NCBI GenBank assembly: GCA_038496675.1
Contig: CM076666.1
Location: forward strand, 14,444,029-14,508,028
Origin: Rachycentron canadum
Lineage: Eukaryota > Chordata > Actinopteri > Carangiformes > Rachycentridae
Reading direction: 5' to 3'
Length of the DNA stretch: 64,000 nt
A program made the translations under genes and the position numbers. Below are positions 1 through 14,070 of this stretch, piece after piece (position 1 is the stretch's first letter; each line of letters begins with the position of its first letter). The notes beneath the pieces are model-generated. The model did not search any database, was not told the DNA's origin, and saw only the letters and a program-made list of their open reading frames with translations.

Positions 1-950
1 TAGTTAGTGTATTCTATAGATTAAAGGAATCAAATATTTAAGTTTCCTTTTGATAAGGATTTCTTTTTGATTGAGTATGCTTTTTGAATGAAAGTTTCAT
101 ATTGTTTTTTTTACTCGGTCTTATACTTTTTAACCAAAATTATTCTGTGTAATATTCTCAGTATAAACAAACTTTGAAGCTAAATTAAATTCATCATTCC
201 CTCCAGGACTTTACTTGAAAGAATACAGTTTTGTAATTTGTAATTTGCAGAAACAACAGTGTAGAGACTAAACAGTTGTTCAGTGGTTCGCTCCCTTCAA
301 AGGCATATGTTTGGTTTAATATTCCACCAGGAAGGTGAAAAGCAATTTGGTACCACAGGGACCAACCAGGCACTTCAGGGAATTACAGCTGAATTCTTAA
401 GTAGAGTATGTAGCCGTCACCCTGTCAGTCTAGTCAATCACATCAGCCACAGTTTAAAGGAGAGATGATCAAGAAAAGCATTTTTAAACCAACAATGTTC
501 TCTCGATGATGTAAAATGCCACTTAAAATTATACGTTTACTTTTTTAAATTATACATTTACTGTTTCTTTTGGATTCAAATGCATTAAAGTAGTTTTTCT
601 TTCCTGAGAAGTGACTTCTGGAGATAGAAAGTATGGGTCCTAATTATAGAACAGAGTGCTAGCCTGCTCAGTTAGCTGCTAGACTGCCCACTCATCTTTT
701 ACCCTCAAACACACACACACACACAGGGACATGAACAAACTTGCACACAAATGCACACTCACACCTCCAGTCTCCTCTGCTTCCTGCTCTCTCACAGGCT
801 GTCACCCTCACAAGTTGTGGAGCAGAGAGAGAGGAGGTGACATGGACACACCCCAACTGTGTGCACACTCAGAAATACACACTTACACACATAGAAACAC
901 ACACCACTTAATTTCTCACCAGGCTTTTTCTGTCGCTTCCACACCACCAC

Positions 951-1003
951 CTCCTCCTATCCTCCTCCTGCTTCTCCTCCTCCTCCTCCTCCTCCTCCTC
1001 CTC
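951..1003. repeat. (CTC)n trinucleotide repeat
   Basis: CCTCCTCCT units are interrupted twice (TAT, GCTT) and then perfect for over ten units. They produce poly-Leu or poly-Pro chance frames. Confidence 0.9.
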
Positions 1004-2691
1004 GTCTCTCACACTCTGTCACACTGAGAGTTCAGTTGTGGGTTAGCTGGCACAGTCGCCACATATTAGATTTCATGATGAATATCCCTCTGATTTTTAC
1101 ATTTGTTTGCTGCAGTGTTAGCATATTTTGTTATGGCTTTGTATGATGTCAGAGGCAAACACTAGATCTTTTTTTTTTTTTTTTTAAAACTCATCAGGTA
1201 CAGATAAGACTCAAAAAATTGCCAGCTTCTCAAAGACTTTTGGGTAATTTTCATAATTTTCATTTCATTTCATGGCTCCTCTTGACATCTCTTGTGTCAA
1301 ATTGGGAAGGGAGGACACTAGGAATGAATAAAGGTACCAATCAGTGTCATTTAGGCACAAATACAGCTTTTGCTCCTCCAAATGCTCAAGCCCAGTCTTA
1401 GCACAGACAGTAAAGACATGCTAACCACAGCTGTGAAAGCAGCTTTACTTGGCAAAGACACTCCCACGTAGAGCTCTCCAAAATTACATCAGTGCTTCCC
1501 TTTGGTTTGATATAAATTCTTCAATGAGCAGACACGACTACATGCACATCAGCTTGTGCTTAAGGCCACAGTGCCAGTTAGTTAGAGTCTTTACCGTGGT
1601 AGAGAGGGGTATCTGTCAGCCACAGATGTTTGTATGCTGTGTGAGACCCATCACTTTCACTTGATTAAATCCCCACAGTCATCTTATCTGAAGGCAGCAG
1701 GACAGGTGAGTGTGCTCCACTGGCAACCGTTAATTTGAGGGATGTGCTGCACATCTTCAAAGAGCCAGTCCAATTACATACATCACTTCCTGTGAAAGTG
1801 CCTTGGTCAGATGCTGTACAATCAGAACTTCTTGGCTTCTGTCTTCACTAAGCTGGTAGTCTTGGCCCAGTGCATGTTATAATGTATAGAAGTCATCAAG
1901 GGAGCATAATTATTTTCTGGGAACACACAAATCCACCCAAAAGGCATATAGAGTATCAGTTGTTCCTGATGAGTTGTTCATGGAAATTATGGAAAAATTA
2001 AATCAAACCAACGAGGTGTCTCTGCTCTGACCACTCACAAACAGTGAATGTCAGTCTTGGGGGACACTCTGCATTTATGCACACTATTATTCTGCTTTTC
2101 GTAACATGAGATATATGATGTTGGTATAGAAGATGAGCGCTTGGTAATTCATCTTATACAGATGAGAGTCTGTAGTAATAGATGATGAAATAATCAGTAG
2201 ATTTTGTCTCTGCTGGACACTGTGTCTTTGATTTTTCACCATCTCAGTTGCCAAGGTTAATTTAGTCGGTACAATAATGACAAAGTGGCTGAGTTTGAAC
2301 CAGACTAAGTTCTTTTATCAGAACATTTTCTGCACTGCTTTATTTGCATGACATCAAATCAGTGAAATGTATCCTCCCCTGACAGACTTTCACTTCAGTT
2401 CAGCAAAGAAAACCATTACATTGGTCAACACTATTATTTTATTTTGTTTTGCAGACATAATTTGAGCTAATCAAACAACTGCATAGGTGTGTACATGCTA
2501 CTCTCCATTTCTATTACTGTATGTGTTTCTTGTGAGTTAGAGCTTACTGTGCAGCCATCTGCACTGCAACCTTACTGTGTTGATTTATTCTTAGTGCTTT
2601 TGGCCAAAACAGACAGCTGTTTTCAGCAAAAAGCTCAAAAACACACTGTGCAGTACCTGCTCTGCACCAAACTGCAGACAGACACAGTTAG

Positions 2692-2757
2692 GGACTAGCT
2701 GGTGAATGTGTTGGAGCACTGAGTTAAACCAAGCAAAAAAGGACTAGCTGGTGAATG
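2692..2757 (+). repeat. 17-base direct repeat, 49 bases apart
   Basis: GGACTAGCTGGTGAATG occurs at 2692-2708 and 2741-2757 exactly. The DNA between shows no other structure. Confidence 0.85.
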
Positions 2758-4570
2758 AATGACTTGGATTCGGCAGGCAGCCAGAAACACAACTCCAAAC
2801 AAATGCTAATGTTTCTCTTTTACTGTGTAAACTATCAACTGCTGACTGACAAGTTTGCCAAATTAACTTTAAAAGGTATTGATATGTCAATGCTGTAGTC
2901 ACAACTTGTTTCTATTGCCCCCAAATGGCCAGAAAATCATTTACTGCAGTGACAATTAAGGCTGGATATAAGCATTAATCAGCAATTTAGAATCTATTTC
3001 ATTTCACAAAATCCAGAATTGATTTAATTAGACTCAATTCAATTAAATTGATTAAATTCTTGACAATTCAGTTAAATCAGATAAACACCAATGTTGCATA
3101 AAACACCTCTCAGAATTTATCGAGGTACGTCTCTTGTATATTCAACAAATGAACCACACTTTTTCCTTGAATATAAAACAATGAGGTACACATAACTGTA
3201 AATACATTTCATGTTTATAAAACTGTGAACCAGTGATTCAATTTCTTGGCAAATCCAAAATGACTAAAACGTGATATTTTTGCGTGAATAAAATATGTGT
3301 GAAAAAAAAGCCTGTCGCCAATTATTCGAGCGTCATCATCATGCATATTTTAAAAAGCAATTGCTATCCCATACACATGGACTGTCAGTAAGACAAGCTT
3401 CAGCTCACAGATATCACTGAATGGTCACTCAAAGCGCAGACAGCAGAAACTGAATGTCTGCTCACTAATTCATCTGCACTGTTTGTGTTGACAAGACATC
3501 AGCCTGATATCAGCTGTTAGCTACTGTTAGCTCACCAGCAGGGACAAACTGCACAAAGCAGAATCCAAACACTGTTCACGCAACTTCCACAGTCACAGAT
3601 AAGATCTCATCACCACAGAGCAGGCTTTTCTTAACCCACTCATAGATGCGATCTCTAGATCTGAGACAAGAGTCCGCTAACCTGAGTCCTAAGTCGCGGC
3701 AGACCTGCAAATTGTGCTGGGTCACAAACTAACTGTTCGTGTCTTTATGGGACTGTTGTGGTTTTTAACTGTACTTTTGTGCACATTATAATTACTTGAT
3801 TTCCACAAAGCAGACATTTACACACCAAGCAGCCCTGAATGAACCAATGACAATAAGTGTCCACTGAATACACAACAATTAGCAGATGAACATCATGTGC
3901 GAAGATTGATTGATTTTAAGAATTGATGTTGGATCATTCAAATAGACCAATCAGAAAAATCTGCTTTATTTTTTCATCCTGAACTAGGAACAATAGATTG
4001 CAGTATCATATAGTTTCAGATATTTGAATACTATTTTGCCACATTTGAAATTGGCTGAATATGTATTTATATTGTCCATAGTTGCATTGAACCCACATCA
4101 CAAATGAAAACACAACAAAAGCGGACCAGGCTAGTTGTTTAATTTGACATGATAGATGCTACACACACCCTTATACACAATGCTACGATCACAATGATAT
4201 GCTTCATAATGCCACACCTTTATTAACTGACACCACAAACTTACAAACCAGGAAGCAGAAGCAGAAGCCTTTGAACTGCAGCTCACTCATCACCCCAGAC
4301 TCAACCTCTCCCCAAGGCACAAAACTTTGCCACTGTAATCTACTACTGTACTCTCCCTGGCCAGATGAGGGTATTAGCAGGATGAATAATTAGGCCAGAT
4401 TTCCTGTTCTGGGCCAGCAATACCCAGCTACATCCTCCAGTGAGTTCAGTGCAGACACACTAAGGGAGCCCTCATGAGAGAGAAGCACAGGAAGAAAAAA
4501 GCAAAAAGAGGCGAGATGGGCGAGATGCGATGTATCTTATATCCACACAATTCACAAATGGTTAAAAATC

Positions 4571-4633
4571 AGAGAAGAGAAGAGAAGAGAAGAGAAGAGA
4601 AGAGAAGAGAAGAGAAGAGAAGAGAAGAGAAGA
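4571..4633. repeat. (AGAGA)n pentanucleotide microsatellite
   Basis: About 12.5 copies of a GAGAA-type pentamer run without interruption, followed by GA-rich sequence at 4696-4730. Confidence 0.95.
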
Positions 4634-5949
4634 CCTAGATATCAATGTAAGCCCCTGCAGTCATGTTTTTCAATGTCTGAACCACTAAGCGAATGAGAGA
4701 GAGAGAGAGACAGAGACAGAAAGAGAGAGACTGACACACCACATCTTTCCTACACTAACGCAGCAGGGACAGCAGCAGTTCTGCTGAAAAGCACATGAAG
4801 CCCCAAGGCAGCTTTCTGGTCCTTGGTAATCTTCTTCAAATCTCATCTCTAATGCCCACTCACACCCAAACACCATCTGAAATGCCCAACCCTCCCAAGA
4901 AAAAAAAGAAGATGAGTGGCTGGCTGGAAGACTGGATGACTGGATGGCTGGCTGAATGACTGACTGGCCAGCTAATTGACTGGGTGAGTGAAATCAATGT
5001 TGTGAACTGGATGTGCTTTTCAGCTCCACTAACAGCACACTGGTTCAGTAAGAGTTCAGCATGCCACAGTAAATGGTCTGGGGGATTTGTGTGTGGCTCA
5101 GCTAGTAGGACAAAGAATCGCCACCATTACCATGAATCCACTAGAGAGGCTGCTTTACTGGCATGTATTACCAAAAGATGAAAGAGTGCATTACACGAGT
5201 GTGCACTAAGGAAAAAGGAGGAGTAAAGGTGGATAATAACAAAATGAATATGAATTGTCTGGTTTTCTGTAACTGTTTTGATCAGTTACCTACAATGATT
5301 TCTTTTCACGGATTATGTAGTTGTGTACTGAAGATTAGAAAGATTCAACACCTAAAATGTTACGGCTTTTGTTTGTTTAATTCCTCTTGAGACGCATTCC
5401 CACCAAGTCCATGAGGGCTTAGAGCTGTCCCACTGTCACATCTCTCTCACCAACATTTTGAGTCCTTTATGAACTTTCCAGAAGTCCACATTCAGTTTAC
5501 CTGAGGGAATTTACCACAGTTCATAGTGTTGTGACATTAAACACAAGGTCAAACAAACAAGCGTGGAAGGAGCAACTAACCCTAACATTACATTCAACAA
5601 GTTTACATGCAGATATAAACACAGAGTCACTGATTCATAGCCAGTGTACGTTAATCCATCCTCTTAGTCCCAAACTCACTTTACACAACCTTCTTCTTTT
5701 TATTTTTTAATTTTTAAACCTTTCATCAAGGTTAAATGATTTGTCGTAAAATGCCATCCCATTCCTATTTTAGCTTCTAACGTAAACTCACCAAGTGACA
5801 TGAATTAAGTCTGTAAGGGTTCAGGACTCAGGCCTGAGGGGCTGCTTTGGCGTTGGTGCAATCATTCTGTATCTGTCAAAGTGACAAGTTCACTTTAACG
5901 AAGTTGAAATAGTGATTTTTGTCTTTGTACAGGAGAACCCACATGTACA

Positions 5950-5950
<1 letters not shown>

Positions 5951-5994
<44 letters not shown>

Positions 5995-6067
5995 CAGATG
6001 CACACACACAGATGCACACACACACACACACACACACAGACGCACACACACACACACACACACACAC
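5951..6067. repeat. Compound (CA)n microsatellite
   Basis: Several CA tracts are separated by GC and GATG interruptions, followed by a short TA run at 6078-6090. They create spurious Thr/His and Cys/Val frames on both strands. Confidence 0.95.
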
Positions 6068-6157
6068 TCATATACAGTATATATATATACAGACTGAAAC
6101 ACATGACCTCACTGCATTTGGCCTCCTCTACCTCACATTTCAAGGTTGTAGAGTGAT

Positions 6158-6158
<1 letters not shown>

Positions 6159-6216
<58 letters not shown>
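6159..6216. repeat. (CA)29 microsatellite
   Basis: This is a perfect CA tract of about 58 bases, 90 bases after the compound array. Confidence 0.95.
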
Positions 6217-6217
<1 letters not shown>

Positions 6218-7531
6218 CTGTTCAGGCAACCTTCTGCTGCTACGTCCAGGGCACCTCTAAGATGAGCGCAACACTGAAATGAGTCCCCAGGAAAATTGGA
6301 TCCTGTCCACTGTTTAAATTCCACAGACTTTGAGGCATGCAGTTGCTTAGCAACAGCCGAGCTGTATCCCCCTCTCTCATATCCATTCTGGTTTAGTTTC
6401 TGCATATTCAAGCATCAACTCAGACCTAAGTTCATCTGAAATAATTCAAGTTTATGTAAATACACTTCAGAAGCATTTTTACAACGATTGACAAACAAAC
6501 AGGCAACTTGAAATTAAACAACTTCTAGTTATGATTTGTCATGTTTTTGTTTATACTATAGTTGGAGAACATGGACAATAAACAGTTTCAATTGTAAATG
6601 GAGAAGGTTATAAACAACCACAACTCAGAATACTGAGTTATTAATATACACTCAACATATTTGACCTCTCAGTATGCTAATATGTCAAGTGTAGACAAAT
6701 TACAGCCTTACAGCAGTGGGACCAGAGAGAGCTATTAAGCTGCTTTTTCTCCAACAGCATGTTTCTCTGTTTAACTCATTATGAGGGAGGTCAAATCACA
6801 TTGTTTGGCCACAATTATGATCCAGGTTCTTTGAAGTCTGTTCTGATACTTAACAATACAATAATTTAAATCATCATATCAATGTTGATTAAACATGTAT
6901 ACAAGTAATATATTTCTGAAAGATTGCACGTCTCATTTTTTATTAGCTTCTTGATCTAAATACACAAGGTTGTGGTTCAAAAATAGAAAATCAATAAGAC
7001 TAAAGATGTCTCACTCTGTTGGATTTATTGGAACTAATGAAACCTTTAGTTCACTTGTGGTTGTACAGGCTGTTACAGTTTGGAGTTTCTTTCTTCAGAC
7101 AAGTACTGACAATGGTGAGCAGAGAGCGCACAACCCAACAGCAGCCAAATTTCAATTAGAGCTGTCATCAGGTTACTTACAGAATTAACATGAATTAGTT
7201 ACAGCTGATATGACTTTATATCCACTAGCAATGTTTTTCATTTTAACCTGAGAGCTGATTGTTTTCTACACTGCTTTGTTAATGATTATTAGTATCTGAA
7301 TGAAAGTGTATTTCATCTGATCTAAAAGTTGCTCACTGCTGTACCCAAATCATTTTTCACATTTACACATAGGACTTCTCTGATCATTACACAAACTCAT
7401 AATTGATGAATATTTTGGTTTGGTGTCATTTGCTTTGCTGAGCATTTGTTTCCTTCTACAGCCCAGTATGATCATTATCTAATGGAAGTCGGTCCATGTT
7501 TTGATTTCATGTCTGATGGGACTGTGAAGCT

Positions 7532-7548
7532 GTGTGTGTGTGTGTGTT

Positions 7549-7643
<95 letters not shown>

Positions 7644-7644
7644 N

Positions 7645-7694
<50 letters not shown>

Positions 7695-7704
7695 TGTGTG
7701 TGTC
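7532..7704. repeat. Long (TG)n microsatellite containing a single N
   Basis: About 170 bases of TG with scattered TTTG interruptions and one N at 7644. It is the longest microsatellite in the window. Confidence 0.95.
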
Positions 7705-8038
7705 TACCGCTTTAATCACCATCACAACTTCTGAATCACAGTCCCCAAGGGACTGGTGTACGTAGGTGGGGAGGATGAAAACGTTGTCTCTTTTTTTCTG
7801 TTATGTTTTTTGGTTTTGTTTCCTATTTGGAGGTTTGGAGGTCTCTGCGCATCCCTTGATCCATCCAACTGTTTTTTTTTCTTCCTACAGCTCTCCATCA
7901 CAGTCACAGGAATCAAGGAAGCTCTGTCTAGTGTGTTGCCAAATATTTGATAAGGCTTTACATTGCCCAGATAGAGAATGGACCCCTGGGTGAATTTCTC
8001 TGCTAACAATGGGGATTTCATTAAATGAACAGGGTTTG

Positions 8039-8039
<1 letters not shown>

Positions 8040-8115
<76 letters not shown>

Positions 8116-8124
8116 CGTGTGTGT
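8040..8124. repeat. (GT)n microsatellite
   Basis: About 85 bases of GT, with GC-containing units at the right end. Confidence 0.95.
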
Positions 8125-8800
8125 ACTACTGAGAGTGTGGGACAGATTCATGCCAACAATGGTCCTGTGAATATCATCAATGCTACTCACTAATCTCACC
8201 ATGTCTACCTCTGCTGTTAAAGGTTTAGCATGCCGTGTTTAAGATGTCATCAGCTTCAGACAACCAGCTGCACTCGACACAATGTGCTCTTACTACCTCA
8301 GTGTTTCTGTCTGTTACTAATAGATTTTACACAGCCCTTTCTGCTGTCAACTGCTGTCAACTGCTGGACTCTCCTTCTCTGGTTTTTCTCTCCAGTGCCC
8401 ACAGGTGACAGAGAAAGTATTTGTGTATGACTGTTTTAATGACAAAGCAGTGCAAAGGTTATCTGGATTGTGTGTTTATGAGGACACTATCCTACAGTCT
8501 GTCTGTCTCTATGACCATGGGTTAATATAGGTGTGATCTATGCATGTGATGATCTAAATGTCCTCTAACGCACAGGAGTGATGGCTGATCTGTGATCAGA
8601 ATCGAAAAGTCAACGGCGTCTCAGTTTTCTATTATATAACTTTAGAGAAAACAATCTGTGTGGATAAATTGCTCAGAAAATGAAAACTGCTCTGCAGTAG
8701 CAACATGAGGAAGCACGACTGAAGCTGATTTATGTAAACTACCACACCCTAGAGCTTTGAGCTGAAAAGAGACAAGAAAGAGTCACACTAGTCTGTGTCA

Positions 8801-8895
8801 GGGCTACAACTAACAATTCATTATCAATTAATCTGACAGTTTATGTGGATTTCACCCTGAGGTTCAAAGTCTGAATTAATCGACTAGTCACTGCC
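8801..8895 (+). repeat. Teleost dispersed repeat copy (GGGCTACAACTAACAATT family)
   Basis: It begins GGGCTACAACTAACAATTCA and continues with ATTAATC and TCGACTAGTCA motifs. This matches a widespread percomorph non-autonomous repeat that starts near GGGCTGCAACTAACGATTA and ends with ATTAATCGA-type sequence. The copy is decayed. Confidence 0.65.
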
Positions 8896-10928
8896 ACTCT
8901 AGTCTGTAGGTGTGAACAGGGGGTTGAGTTAAAAGGAAGTGATCTTACTTGGAAATTATGTCTCTCCAAATGCTATGATACTCCTTGTTCTTAGAGAAAA
9001 TTAAAGATTGTACAAAAACACCAAGTAGTGGACCTAATAACCTTTTCCAATTTTCCTTTACATGTTGTTTTTAAAAATACATCAAATTATGAATTACTTA
9101 ACAATTTTAAAACATTGACTTAGTCTATACTAAAATTGTGATAAGAAGCCAGATAACAACCCGCATTAATGCCTGCTGCCACATTTCTCAAAATAAACAC
9201 TTGTCATCAACTGTCATCAACTGAACACAGATAATATGACATGGACACGAACTTTGAAGAAATGACATTCTGCCATCACAAATTGTGTTGTGTGACGATA
9301 CCATTAATGGGACTCACTATTTTCATGTATTTGTCAAGTGAGAAATTAAGTTATTGAATTATGTCCGTAAAACAACTTTTCTTAGGAGAAATACTCCAAC
9401 AGCACTCTGCTTGTTTGCCTTCACACTGGGAATCAGGAGAGCGGATCGATATCAATTTCATCTCTGTGCATTCAGTACAGTAATAGGACTGAGACATGTT
9501 TAGCTTAGCTTAGCTCGGAGAGTGGAAGCAGTCAAAGGTGAGCTCTAACAACTCCAAGCCTCAGTTTTCATCTCTGTTGCTTTACCACTTGACACAAGGG
9601 ATTCAGATCAAGTAGAGAGACTTATTTGATTGAGATAAGAAAAAAATTAATGAATGGCTTTACCATAGGAGGATTCTATAAAACAGAACAAAACATCCCG
9701 AGGCTTTATCCCTCTCTGTCTTTTGGATGGATATATTTCAGTATTTGCTCAAAAATCCAGTTTGATTTTGTTAAGGTTTTGCTTTTTACAGGCTACATAT
9801 GTATTTATCTTATTTGGCTTTCCCATAAAAATGTCTACTTCTCTGTTACGGGAGAGATTGCAGTAAGTAATGGTGGCAGAAAGCTGGAATGAAAAACATT
9901 TTCTTGGGCTCTTTGCAGATGGAGACCTACACATCATCACGAGCATAAAGCTTGTCAGCACACTTCTCTCCCCGTCTCTGATTGTTCTCAATAACCCCTG
10001 TTGCTCAGATGAATGATGGCAGGTACTGGATGAAAGCCAGCATCTGCTTCACTTCAGCTAGAAGTCTCTCTCCAATGTTTCATTCAGTACCATTCAATAT
10101 CAGGCATCACTGCACAAACCAAAGAGTGATGTGTAATAGAGAGAGAAAATTGTTTAAGATGAAAGAGCACTCGGTTTCTCACGTATGATTAGCTCCATCA
10201 AGTGTGACCAAGGCGATCTGGAGTGAGGTGTTTGTCAATGTGCTGTTCAAAAGCAAGAAAAAAAAACTTTGAAAGTGTGAGGAAACTTTTTAAAGCAGCA
10301 GTGTCAAAAATTCAGCCACACTTAACATTGATTAATTATCAGAAAGAATAATGATTTTCAAATCCTGACTAAAATCTACCAGCAGAAGATTTGTTAGTAG
10401 TAAACACTGGCTTAGATGAAACCTTAAGAACAGGAGAGAATCTCAGGAATGAAGCTGTGGTTATTCCTCTATGATTTATTACACAAGAAATATCTATTCT
10501 GCTGATAACACAGTCTTATATCTGCCACGTAATCTAGATCTACAGTCTGTGTGCATTCAGCTCAACTAAATCAGACTGTCTCAGGACATTTTCTTTCTCT
10601 GGCATCTCATTTTAACAAACAGTCTTTTTTGGTGTTATTTGCTTTCTTGTTATCTTGATCTTCTTTCTGCCAGTGTGGCTTTATCGGCTTCAGTATGTTT
10701 GTTTGGAGAGTACAGCTCGCCCAGTACGACATGGAAGTACGTCAGCATTGTTGGCTCACGCTTAGAAAAGGGCAACAGGAAGAGACCACTCAAGAGAGAA
10801 AGGAGACAGGAGGGGAGGTGAAGGAGAGAACGGTGAAGTTGTGTCGGAGAGAAAGAAAAAAATGAGAGAGAGAGAGTAGAGAGATTAAATTAAAAAAAAA
10901 AAAAACAATTATATGGACTGGGATGACT

Positions 10929-11110
10929 AATAGCCCTTTTCTACTGTATGGTACCAGCTGGACTCTCCATTGGGAAAAACCTGTAGATAGCACTAAGTAC
11001 CTAATTAATTTTTTGAATATCACCGGCTCTAAGCCAAAGCAACACCAAATAGTGATGTAAAAACACTGTACTGGTCACAATGAATCAGCAATGCTTTATC
11101 ATTGTGCTGA
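10929..11110 (+). repeat. Decayed MITE-like teleost repeat (TTTTCTACTG...GGTACCAG)
   Basis: CCCTTTTCTACTGTATGGTA then CCAGCTGGACTCTCCATTGG, later AGTACCTAATT and GATGTAAAAACACTG, follow the order of a common fish MITE. Terminal repeats are not clear enough to set exact ends. Confidence 0.55.
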
Positions 11111-13289
11111 ACAAACCTTTTTGCGTGCCGCTCACTGTAGCCGGTCACATTTCTGTTAGTTATTGTACAATGCTTTAGGTACAGTGACTAGGAAAACCAC
11201 GTTGTGGTCAATTGAGCAGATGCAGATGTTTGGTTTCCCTTCAATATCCTCCATTGTTAATGTGTTGCGTTACAGATGAGCTTTGTGTGTGGTCACTATG
11301 GTAATATAGTCTGCAGTAGAAAAAGAGGTACCAAAGTGACCTGCTACATGAGTCACCATGCAGTGATCTTAAAAGGAAAAAAAAAGATCACCCAAATTGT
11401 AGAAAACACAGCATTAACCAGAACACAAGATGACCTTCTACTATCCAACACCCAATTCTGGAAAAATGTTCCTCTGATGATAGAAAACACTGTATGAGGG
11501 TGGGAAACTTTAAATGAGATACAACTAGTTCAAGGAGAAAAAAGGGATTCAAAAGTCAAAGATGAAATGCTTCCATGTAAGCCTAGTTAAGTGTAGTTTG
11601 TCTCTTAGCCAGAGAAAATGTTTCTGCCTGCATGTGTTTCTTCTCCTGTGGATATGAAATATATAACACAACCAATTAGAAACAACTGCAGACTAACTAA
11701 AAAAAACAAACAAACAAACAAAAAAAACCCACTATAAAACAAGCTTAAAGGGACTTGCTAGGCTAGTCACTTGAGCTAAAAGCTACCCATAATGGTAGCC
11801 GGTGTTATAATGGGGACCTGCTCTAGTCAAAGGTCCTTTTTTATAATATCACCCAAATGTAATTGTAATAAAAACAGTATCATCTATTCAACAGCAATTG
11901 GAAACTTTGAATATTTCAAAATTTCCCACTGTGCTCTTATTTGTTTGGATAATCTATATAAATCATTACATTTTTTCTAAAGAATCTATGTTTTCAGTAA
12001 AATAAAAAAAAAAAAAAAAGAAAAGAAAACTTCACAGCAGGGTCTGCAGATGTCTAAAGTAGCAAGGGTACAGTTTCTGGAAAGATGGTTTCTGTCAATG
12101 CTGCAAGTGCCACAAAAGAAATTTTAACTCCATTGTAGCAGGGTGGAGACAGAAATCTAGAAACAAAGACTGCCTTTATGCCTAGAAAACTACAGAGTTA
12201 TGCCGGTATTGTTACTATGCAGCCGACGTCGAGCAGATGACGACTGAGTCAGTAGTACAGGAGAAAGTGGATCTTTACCAAGCTCTCAGTCGAGTGTGTT
12301 AAGGATGAATAGACATCAGTCTCTCTGCTGCTACTTCTGGCATTGTGGGAGAAGATAATTAGAATAAAAGCAGAAGTTATAGGCGTCTCTGCATACATCG
12401 TAGGATGTTCATTCCTTCTCTGACTCTTTGGATCTTTTCTTTATCTTTCTCCTGCCTGGTTTAGCACTATTGCTTTGATCTGGCTCTTCATATAACAAGG
12501 CCCCAGGGTGTACTGTACAAGAGAGCACAGAGAGTCCAAACTACAGTGTGTGTGTCACTGCACACACCCAAGCACATACTGCTTGTCTATGTATGACGTA
12601 TATAGATACTTTTATGTGCTGAGTATCTTCTTGCGTTTGTCAGACACTTGACAAATTTTCCCTCAGGGATTAATTCTTTATGAGGATATTTTTTCCTGAA
12701 ATGCTCACTCTACTTTTATTAGAAGAGAATATCATAGTCTATTAGTGATGCTGCTTGGTTGATTTCTTTCCCCACTTCAGTCCTGCAGTTGCTTAATTGG
12801 CATTAAAGAGGGTGGCTCTAAATTGCCACTGAAGAAGGTGATGAATTGAATATCATTACATTTTCTTATATTGACTGTATAAAATTAGACATGACATTGT
12901 TGATTCAGTTCTACAGCAAATTTTCACAGTTTTGTTGCTACAATCAACTACAGATTAACTAAATAAGGAACAGTTTCAAGATTGGGGAAATCTTTGAAGT
13001 CAAGGAATGCAGATTAAACGTATTCTTTTCTATAGCTAATGATTGATGAACAGACAAGAGGAAGGACAGTATGTTCCCCTGCAATTAGAGCTTGTACTAT
13101 TTCTGGTATTTAGTTAGATTTTGTTTTTCTCTGCTATTAAATAACATCATCTATCCCATCTTGTCTGTATCTCTCTCTCTCTCTCCCTCGCTTTCTGTCT
13201 CCGGTCAGACAGGATGTTTTGAGGAGGAAGACAGCAGGGTCACAGTCTGATCCAGAAAGTATGATAAAGATCAACCATTTCCTTTGCAT

Positions 13290-13302
13290 TGTGCGTGTGT
13301 GC

Positions 13303-13340
<38 letters not shown>

Positions 13341-13347
13341 ATGTGTA
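13290..13347. repeat. (GT)n microsatellite next to the Tc1-like element
   Basis: A GT tract with early CG interruptions, about 90 bases left of the transposon copy. Confidence 0.93.
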
Positions 13348-13440
13348 CTTGTATTCAAGCGTACACCATGTACAGCCTTGGATAAGCTTCACGTTTTAAA
13401 ATGCAAATACTTGCTCTGTTTACTCCAAGGGAAAGACATA

Positions 13441-14070
13441 CAGCGATCAGCCATAACATTATGAATAACATAGTCCATCTCAGTTTGTTGAGGTTGTGTA
13501 GCGGCAGAAAGTCAGGATGCCCATGCTGACCCCTGCAATGGATGAAGGTGGCCTGGTCTGATGAATCCGGTTTTCTTTTACATCATGTGGATGGCCAAGG
13601 GGAAGAAGGCAAGCTGGCAGAAGCAGCGTGATTCTTTGGGCAATGTTTTGCTGGTAACCTTGGGTCCTGCGATTCATCTGGAAGTTACTTTGACATGTAC
13701 CTACCTAAACATTGTTACAGACCACGGTATTCCCAGTGGCAGTGGCCTCTTTCGGGTCCTGCCATACTGCAAAAATGCTTCAGGAATGGTTTGAGGAACG
13801 CAACAAATTCAAGGTGTTGATTTGGCTCCAAATTCCCCAGATCTCAGTCCAGTCCAGCATCTGCAGATGTGCTGGACAAACAAATCTGACCCATGGAGGC
13901 TCCATCTCACAACTTACAAGACTTAAAAGATCTGCTGCTAACGTCTTGGTGCCAGATACCACAGCTCACCTTCAGAGGTCTAGAGGAGTCCAGGCCTCCA
14001 CAGGTCACAGCTGTTTTGGCAGCAAAAGGGCATGATATTAAGCATGTTGTAATGTTATGGCTGATCGGTG
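13441..14070 (+). mobile_element. Tc1-like DNA transposon copy, internally deleted, TA-flanked inverted repeats
   Basis: The 21-base ends CAGCGATCAGCCATAACATTA and its inverted partner at the right end differ at one position and are flanked by TA on both sides (13439-13440, 14071-14072), the Tc1/mariner target duplication. Between them, plus-strand DNA matches transposase in pieces: WSDES-like and HHVDG near 13555-13590, GNLGS further on, and a well-kept C-terminal stretch (MEAPSHNLQDLKDLLLTSWC followed by QIPQ.TFRGL at 13893-14000). An intact Tc1-like element is about 1.3 kb. This copy is 630 bases with frameshifts, stops and missing DDE segments, so it cannot encode transposase. Confidence 0.88.

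Larger units (their letters stand above)
1..4570. other. Intergenic, no gene recognised
   Basis: The stretch contains a short CA tract (709-725), the CTC repeat, a T run (1170-1185) and an AT-rich ATTGATTTAATTAG-type stretch near 2960-3080. Short open frames here lack any recognisable motif or splice context. Confidence 0.6.
4634..13289. other. Intergenic, microsatellite-rich, no gene recognised
   Basis: Apart from the repeats listed separately, there is GA-rich sequence (4690-4730), a CTGG/ATGA degenerate stretch (4916-4985), GAGAG and A runs (10860-10905) and an A run at 12003-12020. No convincing exon was seen. Confidence 0.6.

Noticed and set aside
5876..6411. Several Cys/Val or Thr/His open frames
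   Set aside because: They are produced by CA/TG microsatellites and have no coding meaning.
7446..7765. Cys/Val and Thr/His frames across the long TG tract
   Set aside because: Microsatellite artefacts that pass through an N.
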